A program made the translations under genes and the position numbers. A stretch of 15,143 bases of DNA, taken from positions 1 to 15,143 of the forward strand of contig DATERL010000213.1 of NCBI GenBank assembly GCA_035271585.1, given 5' to 3'. Under the pieces are notes generated by a model that saw only the letters and a program-made list of their open reading frames with translations, made no database searches and was not told the DNA's origin. The stretch is from Roseimarinus sp035271585. Lineage in GTDB: Bacteria; Bacteroidota; Bacteroidia; Bacteroidales; Prolixibacteraceae. The first letter of the stretch is position 1, and each line of letters opens with the position of its first letter. Shown in pieces: positions 1 through 6,876 of this stretch.

Positions 1-65
1 ATTATAATCTCAGCATTATTAAAAAATAGAATAGATATTTTAAGAATTAACCCAAATACAAAGAA

Positions 66-689
66 ATGAAATTATTTAAGATCCTCCCGTTAGTCTTAGT
101 TATTGGAATTCTTTTTTCCTCTTGTGCTAAAATATATTACAGTTCGGATGCAAAAGATATTGCTAGTAATCAATCAATTATTGCAATTTTGCCACCAATC
201 GTTTCTATAGCTGCAAATAGAAATGTTAAAGCAAGTGCTATAATTGAACAACAAAAAGTCGAATCCAAAAATTTTCATAAAGAAATGTACTCTTGGATTT
301 TAAAAAGAAAAATGCAAGGCAAAATCACCCCCGAAATTCAAGATCTAGAAATAACAATTGCCAAACTTAAAGATGTTGGTTATCCCGAAACCATTTCAAC
401 TCCTGAAGAAATATGTGATATACTTGGTGTGGACGGAATTTTAGGTTCTTATTATTCATTATCCAAACCAATGTCTCAAGACGAAGCGATTGTATTTGGA
501 GTGTTATTTGATGTTTGGGGGCCAACAAATGAAGTTGCAGTAACACTTAGCATTAAAGATTGCGCCCATAAAAAATTGATTTGGAATTATGACCATACAT
601 TTTCTGGAACTATCGGCAGCAGTCCTGAATACTTAGTAGATAGATTAATGAGGCATGCGAGTAAAAAAATGCCATATAGAATTAAATAA
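66..689 (+). CDS. Predicted lipoprotein, possibly GNA1162/DUF799-like
   Basis: This 207-residue protein starts with a lipoprotein signal peptide: Lys at 2 and 5, a hydrophobic core at about 6-17, and a lipobox LFSSC with the acylated cysteine at residue 20. It is therefore expected to be membrane-anchored and exported. The mature part has no membrane segment. It opens with an IIAILPP strand at about 39-45 and later has an ILGVDGILGSYYS stretch at about 119-131. That pattern (a strand ending in LPP, then an 'xxDGIL' segment) is reminiscent of the GNA1162/DUF799 and TolB-N-like lipoproteins, but the similarity is weak and the function is not known. The gene stands alone, facing away from kdsA. 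The ATG at 66 is preceded by an A-rich stretch without a clear Shine-Dalgarno. It is confidently a lipoprotein; the family is a guess. Confidence 0.8.
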   Translation: MKLFKILPLVLVIGILFSSCAKIYYSSDAKDIASNQSIIAILPPIVSIAANRNVKASAIIEQQKVESKNFHKEMYSWILKRKMQGKITPEIQDLEITIAKLKDVGYPETISTPEEICDILGVDGILGSYYSLSKPMSQDEAIVFGVLFDVWGPTNEVAVTLSIKDCAHKKLIWNYDHTFSGTIGSSPEYLVDRLMRHASKKMPYRIK

Positions 690-880
690 AACCCATTTTA
701 TTCTGTTTTTCCATAGGGATTTAGCCACTATTTAAAATGCAGATAGGATTTGGAAACGATATTTTGTACTAAAAATCTCAGTGAGATAAAAAATTAGAAA
801 AAATCATCTTCATTAACTGACGAATGCAATCGATAAATAAATTATCGCGCTGGCCTTTTAAAGGTTATTGGGTTTTGTGC
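690..880. other. Convergent spacer between lipoprotein gene and kdsA
   Basis: This spacer of 191 bp lies between two convergent genes. It holds two small inverted repeats: ATCTC/GAGAT at 775-787, and CGATAA/TTATCG at 831-847. Neither makes a convincing terminator on its own, although on the minus strand the first is followed by a short T run that could serve kdsA. No coding sequence is seen. Confidence 0.4.
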
Positions 881-1693
881 TTAAAAACTGATAATGGCTT
901 TTCTTATTTTCACCAATCTGGTCAATAAATCTTCTACCAAATCGAGCCTAAGCATGTTGGCTCCGTCCGATTTTGCAATGGAGGGGTCGGGGTGAGTCTC
1001 AAGGAAAATGCCATCAACACCAACCGCTATTCCAGCACGGGCAATGGTTTCAATCATTTCGGGTTGTCCGCCAGTAATTCCGCTTGCCTGGTTGGGCTGC
1101 TGCAACGAGTGAGTAATATCGAGCACCACCGGGCAGTTGTTTTGCTGCATAATTGGTATTCCGCGGTAATCAACTACCAAATCGGTGTAGCCAAAAGTAG
1201 TGCCGCGTTCGGTTATCATCACGTTGTCGTTTCCGTTCTCTCTTATTTTTTCAACCGCGTGTTTCATTGAATCGGGCGCTAAAAACTGTCCTTTTTTGAT
1301 GTTTACTATTTTGCCGGTTTTTGCTGCCGCTTCAAGCAGGTCGGTTTGGCGGCAAAGGAATGCGGGTATTTGTAGTATATCGACATAGTTGGCAGCCAGT
1401 TGCGCTTCGGCGATACTGTGCACATCGGTAGTTACCGGAACGCCAAAATTGTCGCTAATGCTTTTCAGTATTTTCAATGCTTTTTCGTCGCCTATGCCAG
1501 TAAACGAGTCTTTACGCGAGCGGTTGGCCTTGCGATACGACCCCTTGAAAATGAAAGGTATTTCGAGCTTTTGGGTAATGGTAATCAGCCTTTTGGCAAT
1601 TTCGAAAGCCATTTCTTCGCCTTCGATAACACAAGGGCCGGCAATTAAAAAGAAGTTGTTATGTTCTGTTTTCTTTAAATCGGTAGCTTGCAT
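881..1693 (-). CDS. kdsA: 3-deoxy-8-phosphooctulonate (KDO-8-P) synthase, metal-dependent class
   Basis: KdsA condenses phosphoenolpyruvate with arabinose 5-phosphate to give KDO-8-phosphate, the precursor of the LPS inner-core sugar KDO, in the cytoplasm. The 270-residue product covers the whole family. It shows the IAGPCVIEGEE start, KANRSRKDSF, the QIPAFLCRQTDLLEAAAKTG block, NIKKGQF, TERGTTFGY, DITHSLQQP and FLETHPDP. Cys21, His195, Glu232 and Asp243 match the metal ligands of the Aquifex-type (class II) enzyme; E. coli KdsA, which needs no metal, has Asn in place of the Cys. An in-frame TTG 18 bp upstream (1709-1711) would add six residues. I chose the ATG at 1693 because the TTG falls inside a -7-like promoter element and the family needs no such extension. 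The next gene on the same strand (2007-2969) is 313 bp upstream, so kdsA is probably transcribed from its own promoter. Confidence 0.95.
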   Translation of the reverse strand: MQATDLKKTEHNNFFLIAGPCVIEGEEMAFEIAKRLITITQKLEIPFIFKGSYRKANRSRKDSFTGIGDEKALKILKSISDNFGVPVTTDVHSIAEAQLAANYVDILQIPAFLCRQTDLLEAAAKTGKIVNIKKGQFLAPDSMKHAVEKIRENGNDNVMITERGTTFGYTDLVVDYRGIPIMQQNNCPVVLDITHSLQQPNQASGITGGQPEMIETIARAGIAVGVDGIFLETHPDPSIAKSDGANMLRLDLVEDLLTRLVKIRKAIISF

Positions 1694-1708
1694 ATTGTTG
1701 TTTTTTCT

Positions 1709-1716
1709 CAAAATTA
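1709..1716 (-). promoter_or_regulatory. Candidate Bacteroidota -7 element upstream of kdsA
   Basis: The minus strand reads TAATTTTG here, an exact match to the Bacteroides -7 consensus TAnnTTTG, with 15 nt between it and the kdsA ATG. No TTTG -33 box is found 19-21 bp upstream. The match rests on six fixed bases in AT-rich DNA, so chance is possible. Confidence 0.4.
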
Positions 1717-1820
1717 ACAGAAAGGAATTAATATTATCATATCTAATGACAATAGTTCGTTATATTTTTATAAGAAATTAACGTACAGCACCTTACGAAT
1801 CACTCAGATGTCTCGTTAAG

Positions 1821-1905
1821 TAATTGAATACTAGCGTTCTATATTTTGTCTCAATATTAATATCTAATCCCAATCCGTCAGCTGACGGATCGGGACTAAC
1901 AATCT
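1821..1905. repeat. Direct repeat copy A, interrupted by a palindrome
   Basis: Positions 1821-1868 match 1964-2011 at 41 of 48 bases without gaps. Positions 1896-1905 are identical to 2015-2024 (CTAACAATCT). Between these two blocks copy A has 27 nt (the palindromic element at 1869-1895), whereas copy B has only AAT at 2012-2014. Confidence 0.8.
1869..1895. repeat. REP-like palindromic element
   Basis: The core ATCCGTCAGCTGACGGAT at 1873-1890 is a perfect 18-bp palindrome. Outer CCC (1869-1871) and GGG (1892-1894) extend the pairing across one mismatch, giving a 26-nt GC-rich hairpin in AT-rich surroundings. It sits precisely where direct repeat copy A differs from copy B, so it looks like a small inserted element, of the REP or miniature-mobile type. 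A regulator binding site or a terminator is less likely, because no T run follows on either strand. Confidence 0.6.
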
Positions 1906-1963
1906 ATTGTTTATAAATACCTAATGAATAACACCTTGCTAAATACTTGAATGTTTGTTAAAA

Positions 1964-2024
1964 TAATTGAATATTAAAGCTTTACATTTTGTCTCAATAC
2001 TAATATCTAATAATCTAACAATCT
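1964..2024. repeat. Direct repeat copy B, without the palindrome
   Basis: This is the partner of the repeat at 1821-1905. Its right part runs into the end of the DUF4922 gene and supplies that gene's last codons and stop (2007-2009, read on the minus strand). Confidence 0.75.
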
Positions 2025-2969
2025 GTTATTCAGGCATACTTCATCAAAAATTTGTATCAAATTATCGCTTGTAATTCTTTCAAAATCTTTTTTTATTGGG
2101 GCAACAATAATACCGCCCAACTCAACACTGGCCACGCTCACCACAATTTGTTCGTCGCCAGTTTTGAAATAAAACGAGGGGCGCTGTGCTATACGTGGGA
2201 ACAACAGCATACGGTGTTTCCCATTTTGATAGTTGCACATCAGGTTAATCATGGGTTCGTTCGACTCGGTATCGAAAGGTAGGGCTTTAAGCAGTTTTGT
2301 TAAATAATTCTCTAATGTTGTGGCATCGGAAGATTCAAGTACATAAACCGTTCGTAGGTAATTTTCGATCGATGATATTTTTATATTGTTTTGTTCATCA
2401 ATTTGTTTGCTTTGTTTGGTCAACAGTAAATCTATTTCATTATCGATGGGCATGGCACCAAAAGGGCAAGCCTGAAAATGAAAATGATCGGGTGCCGAAG
2501 CGCCACTGGCTGGCCCGTTGTAAAAAACGGTGTAATTCTCGAGCTGTTGCGAAATGCTGAGCAAATCGCCTATTCGTCCGTTTATATTTTGTATGCTGTG
2601 GCTGATGTCGGAAATGGTAAGGTGGCGTTGAAAAATGGGGTAGGGATTGGCCAAAAGTAAATAGCGTTTGAGCAGTAAAATTCCCTTTTGTTCCGACGGT
2701 AAGTTTTCGACACACAAAAAGCAGGGGCGTTTTTCGATAACAGTTTTTCTGGTATCGGCAATGGTGCTGTGAATGCGAGCAGGATTGTGTTGTATTTCGA
2801 AACTAAAATCTTTGAAAGCAATTTTGCGCCTTTCGATATTTTGTAAAGCTTCAACATTATTTTTCAACAAAGGCCATGTTTGAATTTGTTGTTGAAACAA
2901 GAATTCAATTTGTTTACTAAGATTAATTTGCGAAGGTTGTGAAATAAGATGATCGCGCAATTGTTTCAT
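2007..2969 (-). CDS. DUF4922 / GalT-like HIT-superfamily nucleotidyltransferase or phosphorylase
   Basis: The 320-residue product resembles the Bacteroidota DUF4922 proteins and, more distantly, galactose-1-phosphate uridylyltransferase and GDP-L-galactose phosphorylase. The key motif is PDHFHFQAC at residues 161-169: the HxHxQ histidine-triad signature, with His162 and His164 as the likely catalytic pair. Cys83 and Cys86 (PCFLC) are placed as in the zinc site of GalT. A PYPIFQRHLTI stretch (110-120) precedes a YNGPASGASA turn. A nucleotide-sugar or sugar-phosphate substrate is inferred; which one is unknown. A TTG at 3020 would add 17 residues, but the ATG at 2969 fits the expected N-terminus and TTG starts are rare in this phylum. 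The gene is divergent from recF, with no sugar-metabolism neighbour to help. Confidence 0.75.
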   Translation of the reverse strand: MKQLRDHLISQPSQINLSKQIEFLFQQQIQTWPLLKNNVEALQNIERRKIAFKDFSFEIQHNPARIHSTIADTRKTVIEKRPCFLCVENLPSEQKGILLLKRYLLLANPYPIFQRHLTISDISHSIQNINGRIGDLLSISQQLENYTVFYNGPASGASAPDHFHFQACPFGAMPIDNEIDLLLTKQSKQIDEQNNIKISSIENYLRTVYVLESSDATTLENYLTKLLKALPFDTESNEPMINLMCNYQNGKHRMLLFPRIAQRPSFYFKTGDEQIVVSVASVELGGIIVAPIKKDFERITSDNLIQIFDEVCLNNRLLDY

Positions 2970-3130
2970 TGTTTTTTTATGCGAAAATAGCTTCTTTTTA
3001 GAAGTAAAGGATATCGCCAACTACTTTTCTTAAGTTCTTTTCCCATTCAAATCACCAATTCATAATCAATGGTTTATAAAAAGTAAGTCATTTCTCTGCT
3101 TTATAAGAGTATATTCATGCCAAATCAATT

Positions 3131-3138
3131 TATCTTTA
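3131..3138 (+). promoter_or_regulatory. Possible -7 element upstream of recF
   Basis: TATCTTTA differs from TAnnTTTG only in the last base and leaves 22 nt to the recF ATG, the same distance as at kbl, the AraC-type gene and the Xaa-Pro aminopeptidase. No -33 TTTG is visible. Confidence 0.3.
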
Positions 3139-3160
3139 CCATTCCGTAAAAAGTAAAAGC

Positions 3161-4288
3161 ATGTATCTAAATTCCTTATCGTTACTTGATTATAAAAATA
3201 TTGAACAAGCTGATGTTGAGTTTACTCCAAAACTCAACTGCTTTTTGGGCGACAATGGAGCCGGTAAAACCAACTTACTGGATGCCATATATTATTTGTC
3301 GTTTACCAAGAGCTTTTTTAATTCAATCGATAGTCAAAATGTGCGGCACGATCAGGAAATGTTTATGATTCAAGGTAAATACAAGCGCCATGAACAGGAT
3401 GAAAATATTTCGGTGGGTTTTGTGCTTAACGGAAAAAAACAATTCAAACGTAATAAAAAAACTTATAAGCGGCTGAGCGAACACATTGGTATCTTTCCAT
3501 TGGTAATGATTTCACCTTCGGACCAATCGCTTATTTTGGGTGGCAGCGACGAACGCCGCAAATTTATGGATGGCGTTATTTCGCAGTTCGATCGCGAATA
3601 TCTCAATGCCCTGTTGCGTTATAATCGTGTTGTTTTGCAGCGAAATAATTTGTTAAAGCAATTTTCGGAACATCAACAATTTGACCCCGAAACATTGTCA
3701 ATTTATGACGAGCAACTTATTGAACAAGGAAATATAATTTTTGAAAAACGTACCCGCTTTGTACAAGAGATAATTCCTGTATTTCAATATTTTTACGAAT
3801 ACATTTCGGGCGGTAAAGAGGAGGTTTTACTTACTTATCAATCTACTTTAAACGAAGGCGATTATCGCAAGCAATTAATTGATTGCCGCTTGAAAGACAA
3901 AATTTCGAACTATACCAATGTGGGGATTCATAAAGACGATTTGCAGCTTAATTTGGGTGATTTCCCCATGAAAAAACTGGGTTCGCAAGGGCAAAACAAA
4001 ACTTATTTAATTGCGTTAAAATTTGCCCAGTTCGAATATCTTAAAAATACCAGTGGTATTAAGCCAGTTTTGCTGCTCGACGATATTTTTGATAAACTTG
4101 ATGCCAAAAGGGTAAGTAAAATAATCGAATTGGTATCGAACGATAAATTTGGACAAATTTTCGTTACTGATTCCAACAGGGATCATCTCGATTCAATTTT
4201 ATGTAAAATGAATTCTATTTATAGGATTTTCAGAATCGAAGAGGGAAAAATAGCTGACCATGAGAAGAAAAGAGACACAGAAAATTAG
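3161..4288 (+). CDS. recF: DNA replication and repair protein RecF
   Basis: RecF is an SMC-like ATPase that, with RecO and RecR, loads RecA onto single-stranded gaps at stalled replication forks. The 375-residue product is full length. Walker A is GDNGAGKTN at 30-38, following the DYKNIEQADVEF strand region typical of RecF. The FPLVMISPSDQSLILGGSDERRKFMD region at 112-137 is a family hallmark. The ABC signature LGSQGQNKT lies at 273-281, Walker B PVLLLDDIFDKLD at 302-314, and the switch-region TDSNRDHL at 336-343. The gene's last 29 bp overlap the start of the DUF721 gene in another frame, so the two are co-transcribed and probably translationally coupled. It is not next to dnaA or dnaN in this window. 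Confidence 0.96.
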   Translation: MYLNSLSLLDYKNIEQADVEFTPKLNCFLGDNGAGKTNLLDAIYYLSFTKSFFNSIDSQNVRHDQEMFMIQGKYKRHEQDENISVGFVLNGKKQFKRNKKTYKRLSEHIGIFPLVMISPSDQSLILGGSDERRKFMDGVISQFDREYLNALLRYNRVVLQRNNLLKQFSEHQQFDPETLSIYDEQLIEQGNIIFEKRTRFVQEIIPVFQYFYEYISGGKEEVLLTYQSTLNEGDYRKQLIDCRLKDKISNYTNVGIHKDDLQLNLGDFPMKKLGSQGQNKTYLIALKFAQFEYLKNTSGIKPVLLLDDIFDKLDAKRVSKIIELVSNDKFGQIFVTDSNRDHLDSILCKMNSIYRIFRIEEGKIADHEKKRDTEN

Positions 4289-4550
4289 CGATGTATTAAA
4301 AAGCGTTATCAAAGACTCGGCTTTCGAGCACAAACTAAACCAAACGCGTATAATCGAAAGCTGGTCCGAAATATTGGGACCCGGTATCGGGCGGGCAACT
4401 TCAGAAATTTATATTCGCAATAAAACACTGGTTGTGCACATCGATTCACCAGTTATCAGGCACGAGCTATTTATGATGCGTTCGAAAATAATTGATGCCT
4501 TAAACCAAAGTGTCAATCAAAAAGTGATTGAAAATATTCATTTTGCGTAA
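4260..4550 (+). CDS. DUF721 family protein, DciA-like helicase loader
   Basis: This 96-residue protein has the DUF721/DciA pattern: an N-terminal helix (ISDVLKSVI), the ESWSEILGPGIGRAT core at about 33-47, IRNKTLVVHIDSPVIRHELFMMRSKIIDALN at about 52-82, and a short C-terminal strand. In many bacteria DciA associates with the replicative helicase DnaB and helps load it. The usual place of DUF721 genes beside recF or dnaA supports that role here. The ATG lies inside recF (29-bp overlap), which suggests translational coupling. The gene ends 18 bp from the convergent membrane-protein gene. The family call is good; the helicase-loading role is inferred from the family. Confidence 0.85.
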   Translation: MRRKETQKISDVLKSVIKDSAFEHKLNQTRIIESWSEILGPGIGRATSEIYIRNKTLVVHIDSPVIRHELFMMRSKIIDALNQSVNQKVIENIHFA

Positions 4551-4568
4551 GTCGTTTTTTTCGATTGA

Positions 4569-6845
4569 TTATTCAAGAACAAAGTTGTTTATTAGCTCCA
4601 AACCATTTTCTTTTAGAACATAAACGTTGCTGTTTTTGGGTTTAATCAATAACTCATCAATGGTAACAAAAGGACCGGTAACTTCCAGTAAATAAGTTTG
4701 CTTGGCCTTAATGGTAAAGGTTTGCATAACGCGAACCCAGTTGCCATATACGTTATGTATTTCGCGATTATTAAATATTATTGACTCCGTTTCGACACCT
4801 TCTTGGTCGAAAACATGAAGTGTAGGCAATGGCATATTGTGCATTCGGCTATCAACATACATCCAAAATGATAGTTCGAAATTTCCGTTCATCCCTTTTT
4901 TCGAGAAATCTTCATTAAATAAAACTACTGCTTTCTTTTTTTCAAAAATAGATCCTGTTCCACCAAAAACATTTTTCGAATTGAAACGGTCAAATCCCTT
5001 GTAATAAATTTTTGAAAGTGGAACGTTGGCCTTAATTGAATCGTTGCCCGATAGCTGAGTTTTTAGCTTTGTTGCATATTTTCGCCAGTTTTCGTGGCTC
5101 GACTGAAAGATATTTAAATTTACACTAGCCAGGGTAATTTCATCATTACTCCAAAGTTTTTTGGAATTATTTTTAAGCCATATTTCATTGCCAATCAACT
5201 CTTCATTGGTATAAATTAACAAAAGTGGCTTTTCGTTCATGTCGTTAATCCGGGTTTTTCTGATGGTGCTGTCGGCCAGCATTTGTATACAGGTTAAAGC
5301 ATCGCTGAACGGTAGCCGGGGTTCAAAACTTTGAACCATAGGAAGCCCTGTGTGGTATGACCAGCTCATAGCAGCAGGAAAAGCCTGTTCTAACCCTCGT
5401 GAAAAGAATAATTTGTCGCCCGAGGTATTGGCAAATGGAAGAAAGAAAATTGCTTGGTAGTTGTTGGGTTGAATGTTGGCATCGCTTAAAATTTGAAGGT
5501 AGGGTTCATGGTTGGACTCCAATATATTATTGGTGACTATGAAATTTCGTAAACTGCTTTTGGCATTTGCCGCAGCATCGATTCCCCAAAATAAAATCAC
5601 AAAAGAGAGAAATAAAACCGGAAATTTTGCAAATCCTTTTGCCTTTAGTTTAAGGTAAAGGTTGTAGAAAAATATGGCAGTGTAAATGGTGAAAACATAA
5701 TAAAAAATCCACGAAAAACGTCCAAGACATCTAAATTGTCTTAGTTGTGGAATAATATTGAGCAAGAAATCGAGTTTTAGGTTGAAAATTTTAAATGGAA
5801 TACACATGGAGAAAAGTAGTACAAAAAATGCGCCCAACAGGTAAGTGTTCATATCTTGGTCGATGTACAGGCTGATGTTTTTCTTTTTGGTGATCAGTTG
5901 ATGAAAAAACGCATAAACCATCGACAAAGCTAGCAAAGTAGGAGGTAAACCCACATAGGCTCGTCCTTCCCATTCATAACTGAGATTGAACCAACTTTGT
6001 ATAATATTTCGAAATTCGAGAGCATTGGGTAAGAATATACTCTTTATGTTAGAATTAAAAATAAAGAATCCCCATGGATTAGTTGGCCTTATACCTGCTG
6101 TGTCTGTAATTGAAACCAATCCTTTGACAACAATAAGGGGTATTATGGCCATTATTAAAAGTGAAATACCGGGTTTGATGTATTGTTTTAAATTCCCCCG
6201 ATTTTTTATAATGTCCGATAATAAAACCGACAATAAGAAGATGGAATAAAAAGCAGCATAATAAGCACTAGTAAAACCTCCAATTAAGCCCGATAACACT
6301 AGCAATATTCCCCAAAGCCAAGGTTTTTTTCCTTTTCGAAATACAATGAGTAGGTACCAAAACATGGGGATGAAGAAAAGGTAAACCATTTCAAAATGGC
6401 CTTGGATGCGGCCGAGCTGAGGGGAAAGGAATAAAATAATCAGCGAAATAATTATTGAATACCAAATGGGTAGTTTGTAATGCCTTAATATTAAAAATAT
6501 GAATATTACGCCAATAAGAAGAGAGAAAATCATTGACAAATTCAAGAAGGCAACTCCGTAATTAGATACCGGAAATACTTTTTTCAAAATATTGAAAACT
6601 CCTTGATGAAAAGGGTGAGAGTTAATATATTGAAGGTGATCGCCATAGGGGTAGTTGTTGCCGTCGAAGATCATGCCTGAGTCGTATTTTAGATAATACG
6701 AAAAATTATAGTAGCTTTTTACAGCATCGCCACTTTGCGTAAACAGGTATCCATTTGGGCTTTGTAAAACGGGTTTAAAAAGAAGAACAATAGCAATTGC
6801 CATAATGGCAACCAATGATAATATGGCAATTAAATTTTTTTTCAC
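4569..6845 (-). CDS. Large integral membrane protein, GT-C/YfhO/DUF6311-like
   Basis: The 758-residue product has about 10-11 membrane segments in residues 1-425, then about 330 soluble residues probably on the outer face of the inner membrane. The first loop has SGDAVKSYYNFSYYLKYD at 38-55, placing an acidic residue (Asp40) after membrane segment 1 as in GT-C glycosyltransferases. A second acidic patch, PYGDHLQY, is at 66-73. RQFRCLGRFSW at 369-379 resembles the 'FRxxGRFxW' signature of YfhO/DUF6311-type proteins. The last 130 residues look like a beta-sandwich ending in FVTIDELLIKPK, as in carbohydrate-binding modules. The likely role is transfer of a lipid-linked sugar to a surface glycan, but the acceptor is unknown. 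The start is GTG at 6845, followed by Lys-Lys and a hydrophobic segment; ATG codon 15 is inside that segment. It follows the response-regulator gene by 31 bp on the same strand. Confidence 0.7.
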   Translation of the reverse strand: MKKNLIAILSLVAIMAIAIVLLFKPVLQSPNGYLFTQSGDAVKSYYNFSYYLKYDSGMIFDGNNYPYGDHLQYINSHPFHQGVFNILKKVFPVSNYGVAFLNLSMIFSLLIGVIFIFLILRHYKLPIWYSIIISLIILFLSPQLGRIQGHFEMVYLFFIPMFWYLLIVFRKGKKPWLWGILLVLSGLIGGFTSAYYAAFYSIFLLSVLLSDIIKNRGNLKQYIKPGISLLIMAIIPLIVVKGLVSITDTAGIRPTNPWGFFIFNSNIKSIFLPNALEFRNIIQSWFNLSYEWEGRAYVGLPPTLLALSMVYAFFHQLITKKKNISLYIDQDMNTYLLGAFFVLLFSMCIPFKIFNLKLDFLLNIIPQLRQFRCLGRFSWIFYYVFTIYTAIFFYNLYLKLKAKGFAKFPVLFLSFVILFWGIDAAANAKSSLRNFIVTNNILESNHEPYLQILSDANIQPNNYQAIFFLPFANTSGDKLFFSRGLEQAFPAAMSWSYHTGLPMVQSFEPRLPFSDALTCIQMLADSTIRKTRINDMNEKPLLLIYTNEELIGNEIWLKNNSKKLWSNDEITLASVNLNIFQSSHENWRKYATKLKTQLSGNDSIKANVPLSKIYYKGFDRFNSKNVFGGTGSIFEKKKAVVLFNEDFSKKGMNGNFELSFWMYVDSRMHNMPLPTLHVFDQEGVETESIIFNNREIHNVYGNWVRVMQTFTIKAKQTYLLEVTGPFVTIDELLIKPKNSNVYVLKENGLELINNFVLE

Positions 6846-6876
6846 AAGTCTAAATTTTATATTTCAATATTTAATT

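Larger units (their letters stand above)
1694..2006. other. 313-bp spacer between kdsA and the DUF4922 gene
   Basis: No coding sequence is supported in this stretch. It contains the kdsA -7-like element, an imperfect direct repeat (copies starting at 1821 and 1964) and a 27-nt palindromic element within the first copy. The rest is AT-rich DNA with nothing recognisable. Confidence 0.6.

Noticed and set aside
775..787. ATCTC/GAGAT inverted repeat as a kdsA terminator
   Set aside because: The stem is only 5 bp and AT-rich with a 3-nt loop; the T run alone is not enough to call a terminator.
831..847. CGATAA/TTATCG inverted repeat
   Set aside because: It is a six-bp AT-rich stem with no T tract on either strand, and could easily occur by chance.
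1694..1711. A TTG start adding six residues to KdsA
   Set aside because: TTG starts are rare here, the codon lies in a -7-like promoter element, and the ATG at 1693 gives a complete family-length protein.
1389..1781. A 130-codon open frame opposite kdsA
   Set aside because: It is a shadow of the conserved kdsA frame with no recognisable domain.
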